A stretch of DNA of 64,000 nucleotides, taken from NCBI RefSeq assembly GCF_004216905.1, contig NZ_SGXJ01000002.1:620001-684000 (forward strand), given 5' to 3'. This document shows, in pieces, positions 47,139 through 55,928 of the stretch (within the stretch, counting starts at the first letter, position 1; each line of letters starts with the position of its first letter). The notes under the pieces were generated by a model. That model was not told the DNA's origin, searched no databases, and worked only from the letters and a program-made list of their open reading frames with translations. The stretch is from Kribbella sp. VKM Ac-2569. GTDB lineage: Bacteria > Actinomycetota > Actinomycetes > Propionibacteriales > Kribbellaceae. The translations under genes and the position numbers were made by a program.

Positions 47139-48050
47139 CTACCAGGAGCCTCCGAAGGCGCGGTTGGCGTTGTCGTTGAGGGCGGTGCAGAGTTCGGGGA
47201 CGGAGATGTTGAGGACGTCGGCCATTTTGCGGACGGTGTGCGGGATGAGGTACGACGCGTTCGGTTTGCCGCGGTACGGCGACGGGGTCAGGTACGGGGC
47301 GTCGGTTTCGACGAGGATGCGGTCGAGGGGGGTGACGGCCAGGGCGTCGCGGAGGGACTGGGCGTTCTTGAAGGTGACTACGCCGGCGAAGCTCAGGTAC
47401 GCGCCGCGGTTCGCGCATTCGCGGGCGAACTCGGTGTCGCCGGAGAAGCAGTGCATCACCACCCGGTCCGGTACGCCTTCGCGATCCAGGATCCGCAGGA
47501 TGTCGTCGTGCGCGTCGCGGTCGTGGATCATCAGCGTCTTGCCCAGCCGCTTCGCCAGCTCGATGTGCGCGGCGAACGACTCGTGCTGCGCGGCCTGCCC
47601 GTCCTCACCGGTACGGAAGTAGTCGAGCCCGGTCTCACCGATCACCCGGACCTTGTCGCTGCTCGCCGCGAGCCGCTCGATCTCGGCCAGTGCACTCTCC
47701 AGTTCACCGGCTGCTTTCAGCTTCGGCGCCTCGTTCGGGTGCAGGGCGACGCCGGCGATCAGGTTCGGGTACGTCGTGGCGGCCTCGACCGCCCACACCG
47801 CGCCCGGCAGATCGCAACCCACCTGGACGATCCGGGTCACACCGACCGACTTGGCCAGCCGGATCGCCTCCGCCGGACTCAGCCAGTCCCCGTCCTCCCC
47901 GTCGGCGATATCAAGATGACAATGCGCATCAACCACACTCATCGGCAACGGATCAGGAACCGCCGGCCGGCTCCGATCCCGCGACCGCCCGTCCTCCCCC
48001 ACCGCAGCCCGCTCCCGAGTCGGCCGACCCACCTCCACACCATCACCCAT
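47139..48050 (-). CDS. tatD: TatD-type metal-dependent DNase
   Basis: A 303-residue TIM-barrel hydrolase. The metal ligands lie in VVDAHCHLD, VIGETGLDYFR, MIHDRDAHDD, MHCFSG and ETDAPYL. A 3'-5' DNase/RNase role in DNA repair is known for the family. The ATG at 48050 with GGGG upstream is favoured because the Pro-rich pre-barrel extension is common in actinobacteria. ATG 47942 lacks a ribosome site. Repeat copy B lies just upstream. Confidence 0.93.
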   Translation of the reverse strand: MGDGVEVGRPTRERAAVGEDGRSRDRSRPAVPDPLPMSVVDAHCHLDIADGEDGDWLSPAEAIRLAKSVGVTRIVQVGCDLPGAVWAVEAATTYPNLIAGVALHPNEAPKLKAAGELESALAEIERLAASSDKVRVIGETGLDYFRTGEDGQAAQHESFAAHIELAKRLGKTLMIHDRDAHDDILRILDREGVPDRVVMHCFSGDTEFARECANRGAYLSFAGVVTFKNAQSLRDALAVTPLDRILVETDAPYLTPSPYRGKPNASYLIPHTVRKMADVLNISVPELCTALNDNANRAFGGSW

Positions 48051-48070
48051 AAGCCCCAGATTACTGAGTC

Positions 48071-48131
48071 GCTACCGGGTTGTTTCACCGCTGGCGGGTT
48101 GCAGCACGTCAGCCGACAAACAACCCGGCAG
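48071..48131. repeat. 61-bp palindromic repeat, copy B
   Basis: Same length and orientation as copies A and C. It matches copy C at 45 of 61 positions by eye, with CGGGTT and AACCCG outer arms. It lies between tatD and the AbiEi/DUF559 gene, 56 bp before the latter's ATG. With copy C it brackets that gene. Confidence 0.78.
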
Positions 48132-48186
48132 CGGGAGTTGTCCACAGGCGCGAAAGTCGGGTGAGGTGAGGGAGGCGGTTCGCGGC

Positions 48187-49170
48187 ATGTTCTTAGGCAT
48201 GAATCTCAGGTTGGAAGTGGCGGCTGCGGGGCGTGGTGGGTGGTTCTCGCGGCGGGACGCGATTGTTGCCGGGTACTCCGATGCTGATCTCCGCAGGCAC
48301 GTCGGGTCCGGGCGGTGGGTGCGGATAACGCGCGGTGCCTACGCGGAACGTGGACCTGCTGTCGAGGCGATGCCGCTGTGGGAGCAGGCTGTCTGGCTTC
48401 ATGTGCGTACGGCGCGGGCGGTCTACCACCGCCTGCACGCTCGCGCGGTCGTGAGCCATCAGTCGGCGTTGCTGCTGCACGGCGTACGGGTGTCGGAGCT
48501 GGATCTGCGCCGAGTACATGTGACCAGGTTGCTCGGTGCCGGTCGGTCCGATGGTGCGGTCTGCCAGCACGCTGCCCGGCCGGCGGTCGACGTGGTGTGC
48601 GAGATGGACGGCGTACGGACGACGCACGCCGCGCGAGCCGTGGTCGAGACCGTGCGAGCAACCAGCTACCCGGTGGCGGTCTCAGTCGTGGACCAGGCGC
48701 TGCGGTTGCGGGTTGCCACGCCCGCGCAGTTGACGGATGCACTCGAACCGTTCGCCAGACGCAGCGGTATCCGCACAGCCGGCCGTGCGGTCGAGTTCGG
48801 CGACGGCCGGGCAGAGTCGGTCGGAGAGTCGTGGCTACGAGTAGCCCTGGCGGGCTTCGGCCTGCCCGCTCCCCTACCTCAGGCGGAGATCCGCGACGAG
48901 TACGGCGTACTCGTCGCACGCGTCGACTTTCTGTTCGAGCAGTACGGCGTGATCGTCGAGTTCGACGGAGCCGTGAAGTACGGCGACGGCGGCCGGGATG
49001 CCCTGGTCGCGGAGAAGTTCCGCGAGGACCGCCTCCGCGACCTCGGCTACCAAGTAGTCCGCGTCACCTGGCCCGACCTGGCAGACCCCGCCGCCCTCCT
49101 CGCCCGACTCCGCCGGGCCATCGCTCGCTCCGGTCCGGTGGCGGGTTATGTGACCGCTGGCGCGCTGTAA
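48187..49170 (+). CDS. AbiEi-type winged-helix plus DUF559 (PD-(D/E)XK-like) protein
   Basis: A 327-residue protein. The N-terminal part is an AbiEi-type antitoxin winged helix (GGWFSRRDAIVAGYSDADLR, then GRWVRITRGAYA). The C-terminal DUF559 region has ARVDFLF, then VEFDGAVK and a Gln-Val strand GYQVVRVTWPDL, the D...ExK pattern of Vsr-like nucleases (Asp247, Glu258, Lys264). No AbiEii toxin gene is adjacent. Its last 11 residues are encoded by repeat copy C. ATG 48187 is preferred. GTG 48166 and ATG 48199 are possible. Confidence 0.82.
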   Translation: MFLGMNLRLEVAAAGRGGWFSRRDAIVAGYSDADLRRHVGSGRWVRITRGAYAERGPAVEAMPLWEQAVWLHVRTARAVYHRLHARAVVSHQSALLLHGVRVSELDLRRVHVTRLLGAGRSDGAVCQHAARPAVDVVCEMDGVRTTHAARAVVETVRATSYPVAVSVVDQALRLRVATPAQLTDALEPFARRSGIRTAGRAVEFGDGRAESVGESWLRVALAGFGLPAPLPQAEIRDEYGVLVARVDFLFEQYGVIVEFDGAVKYGDGGRDALVAEKFREDRLRDLGYQVVRVTWPDLADPAALLARLRRAIARSGPVAGYVTAGAL

Positions 49171-49197
49171 CCCGTCAGCGGTCAAACAACCCGCTAT
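49137..49197. repeat. 61-bp palindromic repeat, copy C
   Basis: The best hairpin of the family: GCGGGTT/AACCCGC outer arms and TGACCGCTG/CAGCGGTCA inner arms, separated by 3-base bulges, with a loop of about 14 bases. It overlaps the stop of the AbiEi/DUF559 gene on one strand and the stop of the SRPBCC gene on the other, so it also could act as a two-way terminator. Confidence 0.82.
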
Positions 49198-49616
49198 TCG
49201 GAGGATTCGGCGGCGGACTTGACCTTCGTCACCAGTTGTTCCCACATGTCTTGGGAGTGTTTGGCTTCGTCTTCGGAAGCGTTGTTGTCTTGTTCTAGTT
49301 TTAGGTGGGTGTTGGCGGTGAGGGTGTAGGTGAGGGTGTGGTAGTTCTCCGGTACGTCGGGTTGGCCCGTGAGGGGACTGAAGTGGGTGAACTTCAGTAA
49401 CCGGCCGGGTTCTACGGCTAGGACTTCGCCCTTGTCCTGGTAGGGCTTGCCTTCCCATTCGCCGGTCCAGGTGATCGGACTGCCTACCTTCCAGTCGGTC
49501 TCCACCTCGGCGCCGAACCACAGCTGTTTCAGCTGGTCCGGGCTCGTCAGTATGTTCCACACTCGCGCGGTCGGCGCGTCGATGTCGATCTCGGCCACGG
49601 CCAGATACCCAGTCAT
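49194..49616 (-). CDS. SRPBCC (AHSA1-type) protein
   Basis: A 140-residue Bet v 1-like ligand-binding fold: IDIDAPTARVWNILTSPDQL, then LWFGAEVETDWKVGSPITW, RLLKFTHFSPL and a C-terminal helix HSQDMWEQLVTKVKSAAES. Such AHSA1-type domains bind hydrophobic ligands or Hsp90-like partners. The role here is unknown. Its last codons lie in repeat copy C. ATG start at 49616. Confidence 0.87.
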   Translation of the reverse strand: MTGYLAVAEIDIDAPTARVWNILTSPDQLKQLWFGAEVETDWKVGSPITWTGEWEGKPYQDKGEVLAVEPGRLLKFTHFSPLTGQPDVPENYHTLTYTLTANTHLKLEQDNNASEDEAKHSQDMWEQLVTKVKSAAESSE

Positions 49617-49781
49617 TGTGAAACTCCCTTCTGCCCCCGACAGTACGGTTCCCCTCCGCCATGCGCTTGTAGAAAAGCGTCAGCCGGATCGTGCAGGAAG
49701 TCAGCATTCGAGGCCATGTCCTCCGGCGTACGGCGGCCAGTACGTTGCACCGAGGTTCCGCCTGACCGACAGGAGCAGCCG

Positions 49782-51920
49782 ATGTCCCGGATCAGCTCAG
49801 TTCTCGCCCTTCTCGGCCTGGTGGTGGGAACCACCGCGCTACCGGCCGACGCCGCCGCACCGATCCCGGTGCAGATCCTCAGCCTGACCGACCTGCACGG
49901 CTACCTGTCCGAGACCGAGAACCTGACCATCGCAGGCCCGTCCGGCACGCAGCAGGTCGGCGGCGCCGGGTACCTGAAGGCACATCTCGACCGGCTCCGG
50001 AAGCCGAACAGCTTCCTGATCGGCTCGGGTGACCAGTTCAGCGGCTGGCCCGACTACACCCAGGCGTTCGCGAACGAGCCGACCATCGAGGTGCTCAACG
50101 CGTTCGGCATGGACTTCGATGTCGCGGGCAACCACGAGTTCGACCGCGAGTTCCCGTTCCTGCACCGGATGACCACCGGCGCCTGCTACGGCAAGCCCGG
50201 TTTCGACAGCTGCTTCAAGGACTCGAAGGGCCAGAATTTCCACGGCACCGACTACGCGTATCACGCGGCGAACATCGTCGACCCGCGGACGAAGCGCCCG
50301 GTGCTCCCGCCGTACTGGATCGCGCAGGCCGGCTCGCAGCGGATCGGGTTCATCGGGCTCGGCTTCCCGGGGACGCCGACCGAGACGCTGTCGATCGAGG
50401 GGTCGGGGTTCGAGTTCCAGGGCCTCGTCGACGCGGCGAACCGGGCCGCGGCCGAACTGAAGGCCCAAGGCGTGAACGCGATCGTGGTCAGCATGCACGA
50501 GGGCGGTCAGCAGGGTGGCCTGTACGACGAGTGCAAGAACCCGACCGGTCCGATCTTCGACGCCGCCCGGGCGATGTCCCCCGATATCGACGTGATCCTC
50601 GGCGGCCACTGGCACACCGCGTTCAACTGCATGATCCCGGACCCGAACGGCGTACCGCGGCCGGTGCTCGAGGCGAGCAACCACGGGCGCGTACTCGGCG
50701 AGGTGAACCTGGAACTCGATCCGGGGACCGGTGACGTGATCCGCTCGAAGACCACGGCCACCAACCACGCGGTCACCAAGGACGTCACGCCGGACCCGGG
50801 GATCCAGAACATCGTGAAGTACTGGATGGACAAGTGGACGGCCCGGCAGCAGGAGCCGCTCACCAAGCTCGATCGAGACCTCGACTTCGCGCGGACCGCG
50901 GAGAGCCGCACCGGCAACCTGGTCGCGGACCTCTACAAGGCCGAGGCCGACGGCGACTTCGCGCTGGTACCGGCCGATCTCGGCATCGACGTGATCGCCG
51001 CCGGTCTGGAAGCCGGCACGGTGACGTACGGCGAGGCGTGGCCGGTCGCCGGGATCTCGCCGATTACCACGCTGTCGATGAAGGGCTCGACGGTCGAGGC
51101 CGTCCTGGAGCAACAGTGGATCCCGCCGGCGTACGGCTGCAGCAGACTGTCCGCGCTCGCGACTTCAGCCAACTTCCGCTACACCTACGACCTCGGGCGG
51201 CCGGTCGGTGACCGCGTCGATCCGGCCAAGGTCCTGATCAACGGCAAGCCAATGCAGCTCGACGAGACCTACCGGGTCACGACGAGTGCGGCGATGCCCT
51301 TGCACGGAACGCAGTACGGCTATCCGGGCTTCCAGCAGTACGCCGCTCTCGACCGGGCGCCGCGAATGGGCCAGGAGGTCTTCCTCAACTATCTGCGGAC
51401 CCATCCGTTGCTCACGGCACCGAATCTCGGACGGGTGACCGCGATCCCGGGTACGCCGCCACCGGCCGACGGACCGTTCGGTCCGCTGACTCTGCTACCG
51501 CAGAACGAGATGACGGCGACCGCCACGAGCCAGGGATCGTCCGCGTACAGCGCGTCCGCCGCGATCGACGGCAGCTGCACAACCATGTGGCACTCGAACT
51601 GGAGTCCACATGCCCCACTCCCGCAGTACATCACCCTCGACCTGCAGACGCCCCGCGCGATCGAAGCGCTCGTCTACACGCCGCGCCAGGACGCCGACGT
51701 ACCGAACGGCCGCATCTCGTCGTACGACGTCCAGACGAGCACGGACGGCACTACGTTCACGTCGGTGGCGAAGGGATCCTGGGACGGCACGGTCGACGCG
51801 AAGATCGCCCGGTTCCCGGCGGGTACGACGGCACGCTACGTGCGACTCGTGGGACTGGCCGGCGGGGCCGACTACGCGGCGGCGACCGAGCTCAATATAG
51901 CTCTAGCTCCGGCTTCCTGA
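49782..51920 (+). CDS. Secreted 5'-nucleotidase/metallophosphatase with discoidin domain
   Basis: A 712-residue exported enzyme. After the signal peptide (1-27, ending ADAAA) comes a calcineurin-like phosphatase domain: LTDLHGYL, GSGDQFSGW, VAGNHEFDRE, VSMHEGG and GGHWHT. A 5'-nucleotidase C-terminal domain follows (about 370-570). A C-terminal F5/8-type (discoidin) carbohydrate-binding module covers about 600-708 (SAAIDGSCTTMWHSNW). It probably scavenges nucleotides at the cell surface. AGGAG precedes the ATG. Convergent with the AraC gene, 29-bp overlap. Confidence 0.92.
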   Translation: MSRISSVLALLGLVVGTTALPADAAAPIPVQILSLTDLHGYLSETENLTIAGPSGTQQVGGAGYLKAHLDRLRKPNSFLIGSGDQFSGWPDYTQAFANEPTIEVLNAFGMDFDVAGNHEFDREFPFLHRMTTGACYGKPGFDSCFKDSKGQNFHGTDYAYHAANIVDPRTKRPVLPPYWIAQAGSQRIGFIGLGFPGTPTETLSIEGSGFEFQGLVDAANRAAAELKAQGVNAIVVSMHEGGQQGGLYDECKNPTGPIFDAARAMSPDIDVILGGHWHTAFNCMIPDPNGVPRPVLEASNHGRVLGEVNLELDPGTGDVIRSKTTATNHAVTKDVTPDPGIQNIVKYWMDKWTARQQEPLTKLDRDLDFARTAESRTGNLVADLYKAEADGDFALVPADLGIDVIAAGLEAGTVTYGEAWPVAGISPITTLSMKGSTVEAVLEQQWIPPAYGCSRLSALATSANFRYTYDLGRPVGDRVDPAKVLINGKPMQLDETYRVTTSAAMPLHGTQYGYPGFQQYAALDRAPRMGQEVFLNYLRTHPLLTAPNLGRVTAIPGTPPPADGPFGPLTLLPQNEMTATATSQGSSAYSASAAIDGSCTTMWHSNWSPHAPLPQYITLDLQTPRAIEALVYTPRQDADVPNGRISSYDVQTSTDGTTFTSVAKGSWDGTVDAKIARFPAGTTARYVRLVGLAGGADYAAATELNIALAPAS

Positions 51921-52809
51921 CCGCGGCGCGATGGGCCGTCGGGGACAGGCCGTACCGACGGCCGAACTGGCGGCTCAGGTAGTGCGGAGAGTCGAATCCG
52001 ACCGCCGCCGCGATCTGCGCAACGGACATGTCGGTGGCACCGAGCAGCTCGGCCGCGCGCTGCAGCCGGAGCGCGAGTACGACGTTCATGATCGAGTCAC
52101 CGACCTGCTCCTTGAACAGGTGCGCGAGGCGGGACACGGATACCTGCGCGAGCCCGGCCAGTGACGTCAGGGTGTGCGGCCGGGCCGGGTCGGCGGTGAT
52201 TGCCTCGAGCACCAGGTGCACGCGAGCGTCCAGGTGTTGCGTCTCCCGGCGCAGGCTCGCGACCGCGGTCAGCAGCACCTCCTCGATGCCGTTCATCGTC
52301 AGCTCGGTGGCGACACTCTTCTCCAGCAGGTGCAGCTCGGTGTCGCCGGTCGGGGACAGCCCGGCGCGTTGCGCGTCGCGATGCAGCCGATCGAACGCGG
52401 ACACCACACGGTCCGTCTCCGAGGATCTGGTCAACCGCACGTAGGACAGTCCGGGCATTGCCTGTGGCAACGACAACCACGAGTGCCACTCGCGCCGCGG
52501 CTGGAAGTGCGCCCACCAGGACTCCCAGTACGTCCCGACGGTCCCGTAGTCGTGCGGCGTCCCAGGACTGACCAGTACGACGTCCCCGTGCCGCAGCATC
52601 AGCTTGTTCTGGCCGATCATGTACCGCCCCGCGCCGGACGCCGTGTAGAGCAGGTACCAACTACCCACCCCGTCCGGCCGTACGACGCGATAGTCGCCGC
52701 CGCTGTGGAAGTGGCCGGTCACCAACTTGCTCGGCGGCGGGATCTCGCTGTACAGCTCGATGAGCACCTGGGTAGCAAGATCGTGCTCGAAGTCAGCAGG
52801 CTCCGTCAT
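51892..52809 (-). CDS. AraC family transcriptional regulator
   Basis: A 305-residue regulator with an N-terminal cupin-like sensor (GDVVLVSPGTPHDYG) and a C-terminal double helix-turn-helix. The second helix-turn-helix (MSVAQIAAAVGFDSPHYLSRQF) ends in the signature GLSPTAHR. GGAG lies before the ATG at 52809. It is divergent from the alpha-galactosidase gene across 76 bp and is the likely sugar-responsive activator of that operon. Confidence 0.92.
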   Translation of the reverse strand: MTEPADFEHDLATQVLIELYSEIPPPSKLVTGHFHSGGDYRVVRPDGVGSWYLLYTASGAGRYMIGQNKLMLRHGDVVLVSPGTPHDYGTVGTYWESWWAHFQPRREWHSWLSLPQAMPGLSYVRLTRSSETDRVVSAFDRLHRDAQRAGLSPTGDTELHLLEKSVATELTMNGIEEVLLTAVASLRRETQHLDARVHLVLEAITADPARPHTLTSLAGLAQVSVSRLAHLFKEQVGDSIMNVVLALRLQRAAELLGATDMSVAQIAAAVGFDSPHYLSRQFGRRYGLSPTAHRAAVRKPELELY

Positions 52810-52885
52810 GGTGAATCTCCTCGTAGGCACCCCAAGATTAGCGGAACGTCAGCAAGATCCTGCACCCTAGGGAAACGAGGGATCC

Positions 52886-54202
52886 GTGCCTTTCAGCCCC
52901 GTCGCCGAGCTCGAGTACGACGCCTCCACGCTGGTCTTCGAGCACGGGTGGCAGTCGTGGAGCCCGAGCGGCTGGTACCGGCTCGACGCGCGTCCACCGC
53001 GTCCGACGGCGCCGAATCATCACGTGATGGCGTACCGCCCCGGCGTCGACGCCGGCCGCTTCCAGGGCGAGGGTCTGCTCGCGGTCGCGACGGCCGGCGA
53101 GGTCACGATCATCGCGGCAACCGGTCCCGACGAGGTGCCGTCGATCCGCGCCGACCTCCGCGGCGACCGGCTGGTCATCTCGGCCGATGGCGCCGTACAG
53201 CAAACAACGTCGACGCAGGCCAACCCCAATCAGGCGCTCGCCGATTGGGCCGACACCTTCGCGGCCGGTGCGCCGCCGGTGCGCGTGTTCGGACCGTCCT
53301 GGTGCAGTTGGTACGCGTATTGGGGCAAGGTCACCGAACGCGACGTGATGACCGACGTACGCCAGTTCGACGTACATGACCTGAGCGTCGACCTCGTCCT
53401 TCTCGACGAGGGGTACCAGTCCGCGATCGGCGACTGGCTGACGCCGCGTGACGACTTCGGGTCGACCGTTAGGCTCGCCGCCGACATCCGCTCGAGCGGT
53501 CGTCGCGCAGGTATCTGGGTCGCCCCGTTCCTGGTCGCGAGCGACAGCGAGACGGCGCGCAGGCACCCGGAGTGGCTGGTCCCCGGCATCAGCGCAGGCA
53601 CCAACTGGGGCCAGGAGCAACTGGTTCTGGACGTGACGCACCCGGGCGCCGCGCACCACATCCAGGACGTCTTCACCGAGCTCTGCCGCCAGGGCTACGA
53701 CCACTTCAAGCTCGACTTCGTGTACGCCGGGGCAATCGACGGACCGCGCCACGAGCAGGTCGACGGCGTCGCGGCGTACCGGCACGGAATGCGGCTGCTG
53801 CGCGAAGCCGTCGGACCCAACCGGATCCTGCACGGCTGCGGCGCTCCGATCCTCCCGAGCCTCGGACTCGTCGACTGCATGCGGATCTCGCCCGACACGG
53901 ATCCGATGGTCGACCCACCGTCCGGCGACATCAGCCAGCCCGGCCAGCGGGGCGCGCGGTCCACCTCGGTGGCGCGCGAGTTCCTGCACGGCCGCTGGTG
54001 GGCGAACGACTCGGACTGCCTGATCGTGCGCCCCGACGTCCAGGAGCGCGAGCTCTGGGCACAACACATCTCTCAAGGTCCAGGTTTGCGGATGTCGAGC
54101 GACCCGATCGGCGAGCTCGACCGGTGGGGGCTCGATCGCACCCGCGAACTCCTCGTCCCGAGCTCGCCGCGCCCGCATCCGCTGAAGGATCCCGATGCTT
54201 AG
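52886..54202 (+). CDS. GH36-type alpha-galactosidase, short form
   Basis: A 438-residue (alpha/beta)8 glycosidase. FGPSWCSWYAYWGKVTERD, GYDHFKLDFVYAG (nucleophile Asp in KLDF) and CMRISPDTDP (acid/base Asp) match GH36/GH-D. The family usually has a long N-terminal beta-sandwich and 550-700 residues. Here only about 100 residues precede the barrel, so the sandwich is reduced. GTG start with GAGG. It lies first in the operon, overlapping the first permease by 8 bp. Intracellular: no signal peptide. Confidence 0.85.
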   Translation: MPFSPVAELEYDASTLVFEHGWQSWSPSGWYRLDARPPRPTAPNHHVMAYRPGVDAGRFQGEGLLAVATAGEVTIIAATGPDEVPSIRADLRGDRLVISADGAVQQTTSTQANPNQALADWADTFAAGAPPVRVFGPSWCSWYAYWGKVTERDVMTDVRQFDVHDLSVDLVLLDEGYQSAIGDWLTPRDDFGSTVRLAADIRSSGRRAGIWVAPFLVASDSETARRHPEWLVPGISAGTNWGQEQLVLDVTHPGAAHHIQDVFTELCRQGYDHFKLDFVYAGAIDGPRHEQVDGVAAYRHGMRLLREAVGPNRILHGCGAPILPSLGLVDCMRISPDTDPMVDPPSGDISQPGQRGARSTSVAREFLHGRWWANDSDCLIVRPDVQERELWAQHISQGPGLRMSSDPIGELDRWGLDRTRELLVPSSPRPHPLKDPDA

Positions 54203-55109
54203 GCGAGCGCCCCGGCGTACCCACCGGATCGGACGCGGGCGACAGACGGCCGTGGCATACGCGCTGCTGGCGCCGAGCCTGGTCGGCGTCCTCGGCTTCC
54301 TGCTGGCGCCGGTCGCGATCGTGCTGGTGCTCAGCCTGTTCGACTGGAAGTTGCTCTCGACTCCTGAGTTCGTGGGGCTGGCCAACTACCAGAAGCTCTT
54401 CACCGACTCCGACGTCTGGCACTCGCTGCTGGTCACCGTGTACTACGTGGTGATCTGCGTGCCCGGTACGACGATCCTCTCGCTACTGCTCGCACTCCTG
54501 GTCGACCGCAAACTGCGCGGGATGAAGTACTTCCGGGCGCTCCTGGTGATCCCGTGGATGGCGACGCCGGTCGCGCTCGGCCTGGTCTGGAGCTGGATCT
54601 TCGACCCGGGCCGCGGCGCGCTGAACCAGTTCCTGGGCGTGTTCGGGATCGACGGTCCGGCGTGGCTGTCGTCGCCGGTGCTGGCGATGCCGAGCGTCGC
54701 CGCGGTCCACATCTGGCAGTTCGCCGGGTACAACATGCTGTTCTTCCTGGCCGGTCTCCAGAACATCCCGCGGTCGTTGCGCGAGGCCTCGTCGCTGGAC
54801 GGCGCATCCCCGGTCGCGCACTTCTTCACGATCACGCTGCCACTGCTGCGGCCGACGATGCTGTTCGTCCTGATCACCAACGTGATCGGATCGTTCCAGG
54901 CGTTCGACACGATCTTCGTGATGACCGAGGGCGGCCCCGGTGACAGCACCGAAGTCGCGACGTACCTGATCTACGACGAGGCGTTCCGCAAGTTCGACTT
55001 CGGCTACGCCTCGACGATCTCGGTGCTGCTGTTCGCGGTGGTGCTGATCGCGACGATCTCCCAGTTCGTCTACTTCGAACGCCGTACGACCTATGAGGTG
55101 TCCGGATGA
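54195..55109 (+). CDS. Sugar ABC transporter permease (MsmF/UgpA type)
   Basis: A 304-residue permease with six membrane helices. The cytoplasmic EAA loop reads EASSLDGASPVAHFFTITLP, the site of contact with the ATPase. An N-terminal basic segment precedes the first helix. It overlaps the glycosidase gene by 8 bp and the next permease by 4 bp (ATGA). Together they form the channel of an importer for an alpha-galactoside. Confidence 0.94.
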   Translation: MLRRAPRRTHRIGRGRQTAVAYALLAPSLVGVLGFLLAPVAIVLVLSLFDWKLLSTPEFVGLANYQKLFTDSDVWHSLLVTVYYVVICVPGTTILSLLLALLVDRKLRGMKYFRALLVIPWMATPVALGLVWSWIFDPGRGALNQFLGVFGIDGPAWLSSPVLAMPSVAAVHIWQFAGYNMLFFLAGLQNIPRSLREASSLDGASPVAHFFTITLPLLRPTMLFVLITNVIGSFQAFDTIFVMTEGGPGDSTEVATYLIYDEAFRKFDFGYASTISVLLFAVVLIATISQFVYFERRTTYEVSG

Positions 55110-55915
55110 GACTGCGCATCTTCACGTACGCCGTCCTGGTGGCCGGCTGCCTGTTCGCGATCTTCCCGTACTTCCTGACCGTGCTCACCGCCTTCAAGGG
55201 CCCCGGGCAACTGTCGGAGACGATGCCGTGGGAGCCCGGTCTGCCACCGAGTACGGCGGCCTTCGAGCGACTGTTCAACTCGGGCTTCGGCGGCTACCTG
55301 GTCAACACCGCGCTGGTCACGGCCGGGATCACCCTCGGGCAGGTGGTGTTCGCGATCCTGGCGGCGTACGCCTTCGCACGCCTCTCGTTCCCGGGACGGG
55401 ACGCATTGTTCTGGGTGTATTTGTCGACACTGATGGTGCCGCCGGTGGTCACGATGATCCCGCTGTACCTCATGATGCAGAAGCTCGGGCTGGTCGACAC
55501 CTGGGCCGGGTTGATGCTGCCGACGATGCTCGGTACGCCGTACGCGATCTTCCTGCTCCGCCAGTTCTTCCGCGGCATCCCCGCGGATCTCGAGGACGCG
55601 GCCCGGATCGACGGCGCCGGGCGGGTCCGGACGCTGGTGTCGATCGTGCTGCCGTTGTCGAAACCGATCCTGGTCACCGTCACCACCCTCGCCGTGGTGG
55701 CGAACTGGAACAGCTTCCTGTGGCCGCTGATCGTCACCAGCAGCGAGGACAAGCGGCTGCTCTCGGTCGGGATCGCCTTGTTCAAGGGGGAGATCGGCGT
55801 CGACTACAACGCCGTGATGGCCGGCAGCCTGATCGCGCTGGCGCCGCTGCTCGTGCTGTTCATCGTCTTCCAGCGCTTCATCGTCCGCTCGGTCGCGGTC
55901 ACCGGGCTCAAGTAA
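55106..55915 (+). CDS. Sugar ABC transporter permease (MsmG/UgpE type)
   Basis: A 269-residue permease with six membrane helices. The EAA loop is EDAARIDGAGRVRTLVSIVLP. Its ATG overlaps the first permease stop (ATGA), and the binding-protein gene follows 13 bp later with GGAGG. No transporter ATPase lies in the cluster, so a shared MsiK-type ATPase elsewhere is expected. Confidence 0.94.
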   Translation: MRLRIFTYAVLVAGCLFAIFPYFLTVLTAFKGPGQLSETMPWEPGLPPSTAAFERLFNSGFGGYLVNTALVTAGITLGQVVFAILAAYAFARLSFPGRDALFWVYLSTLMVPPVVTMIPLYLMMQKLGLVDTWAGLMLPTMLGTPYAIFLLRQFFRGIPADLEDAARIDGAGRVRTLVSIVLPLSKPILVTVTTLAVVANWNSFLWPLIVTSSEDKRLLSVGIALFKGEIGVDYNAVMAGSLIALAPLLVLFIVFQRFIVRSVAVTGLK

Positions 55916-55928
55916 TTCGGAGGATCTC

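Noticed and set aside
48187..49170. Complete AbiE toxin-antitoxin pair
   Set aside because: The winged helix resembles AbiEi, but no AbiEii nucleotidyltransferase toxin gene is adjacent. The AadB-like gene at 22793 is 25 kb away.
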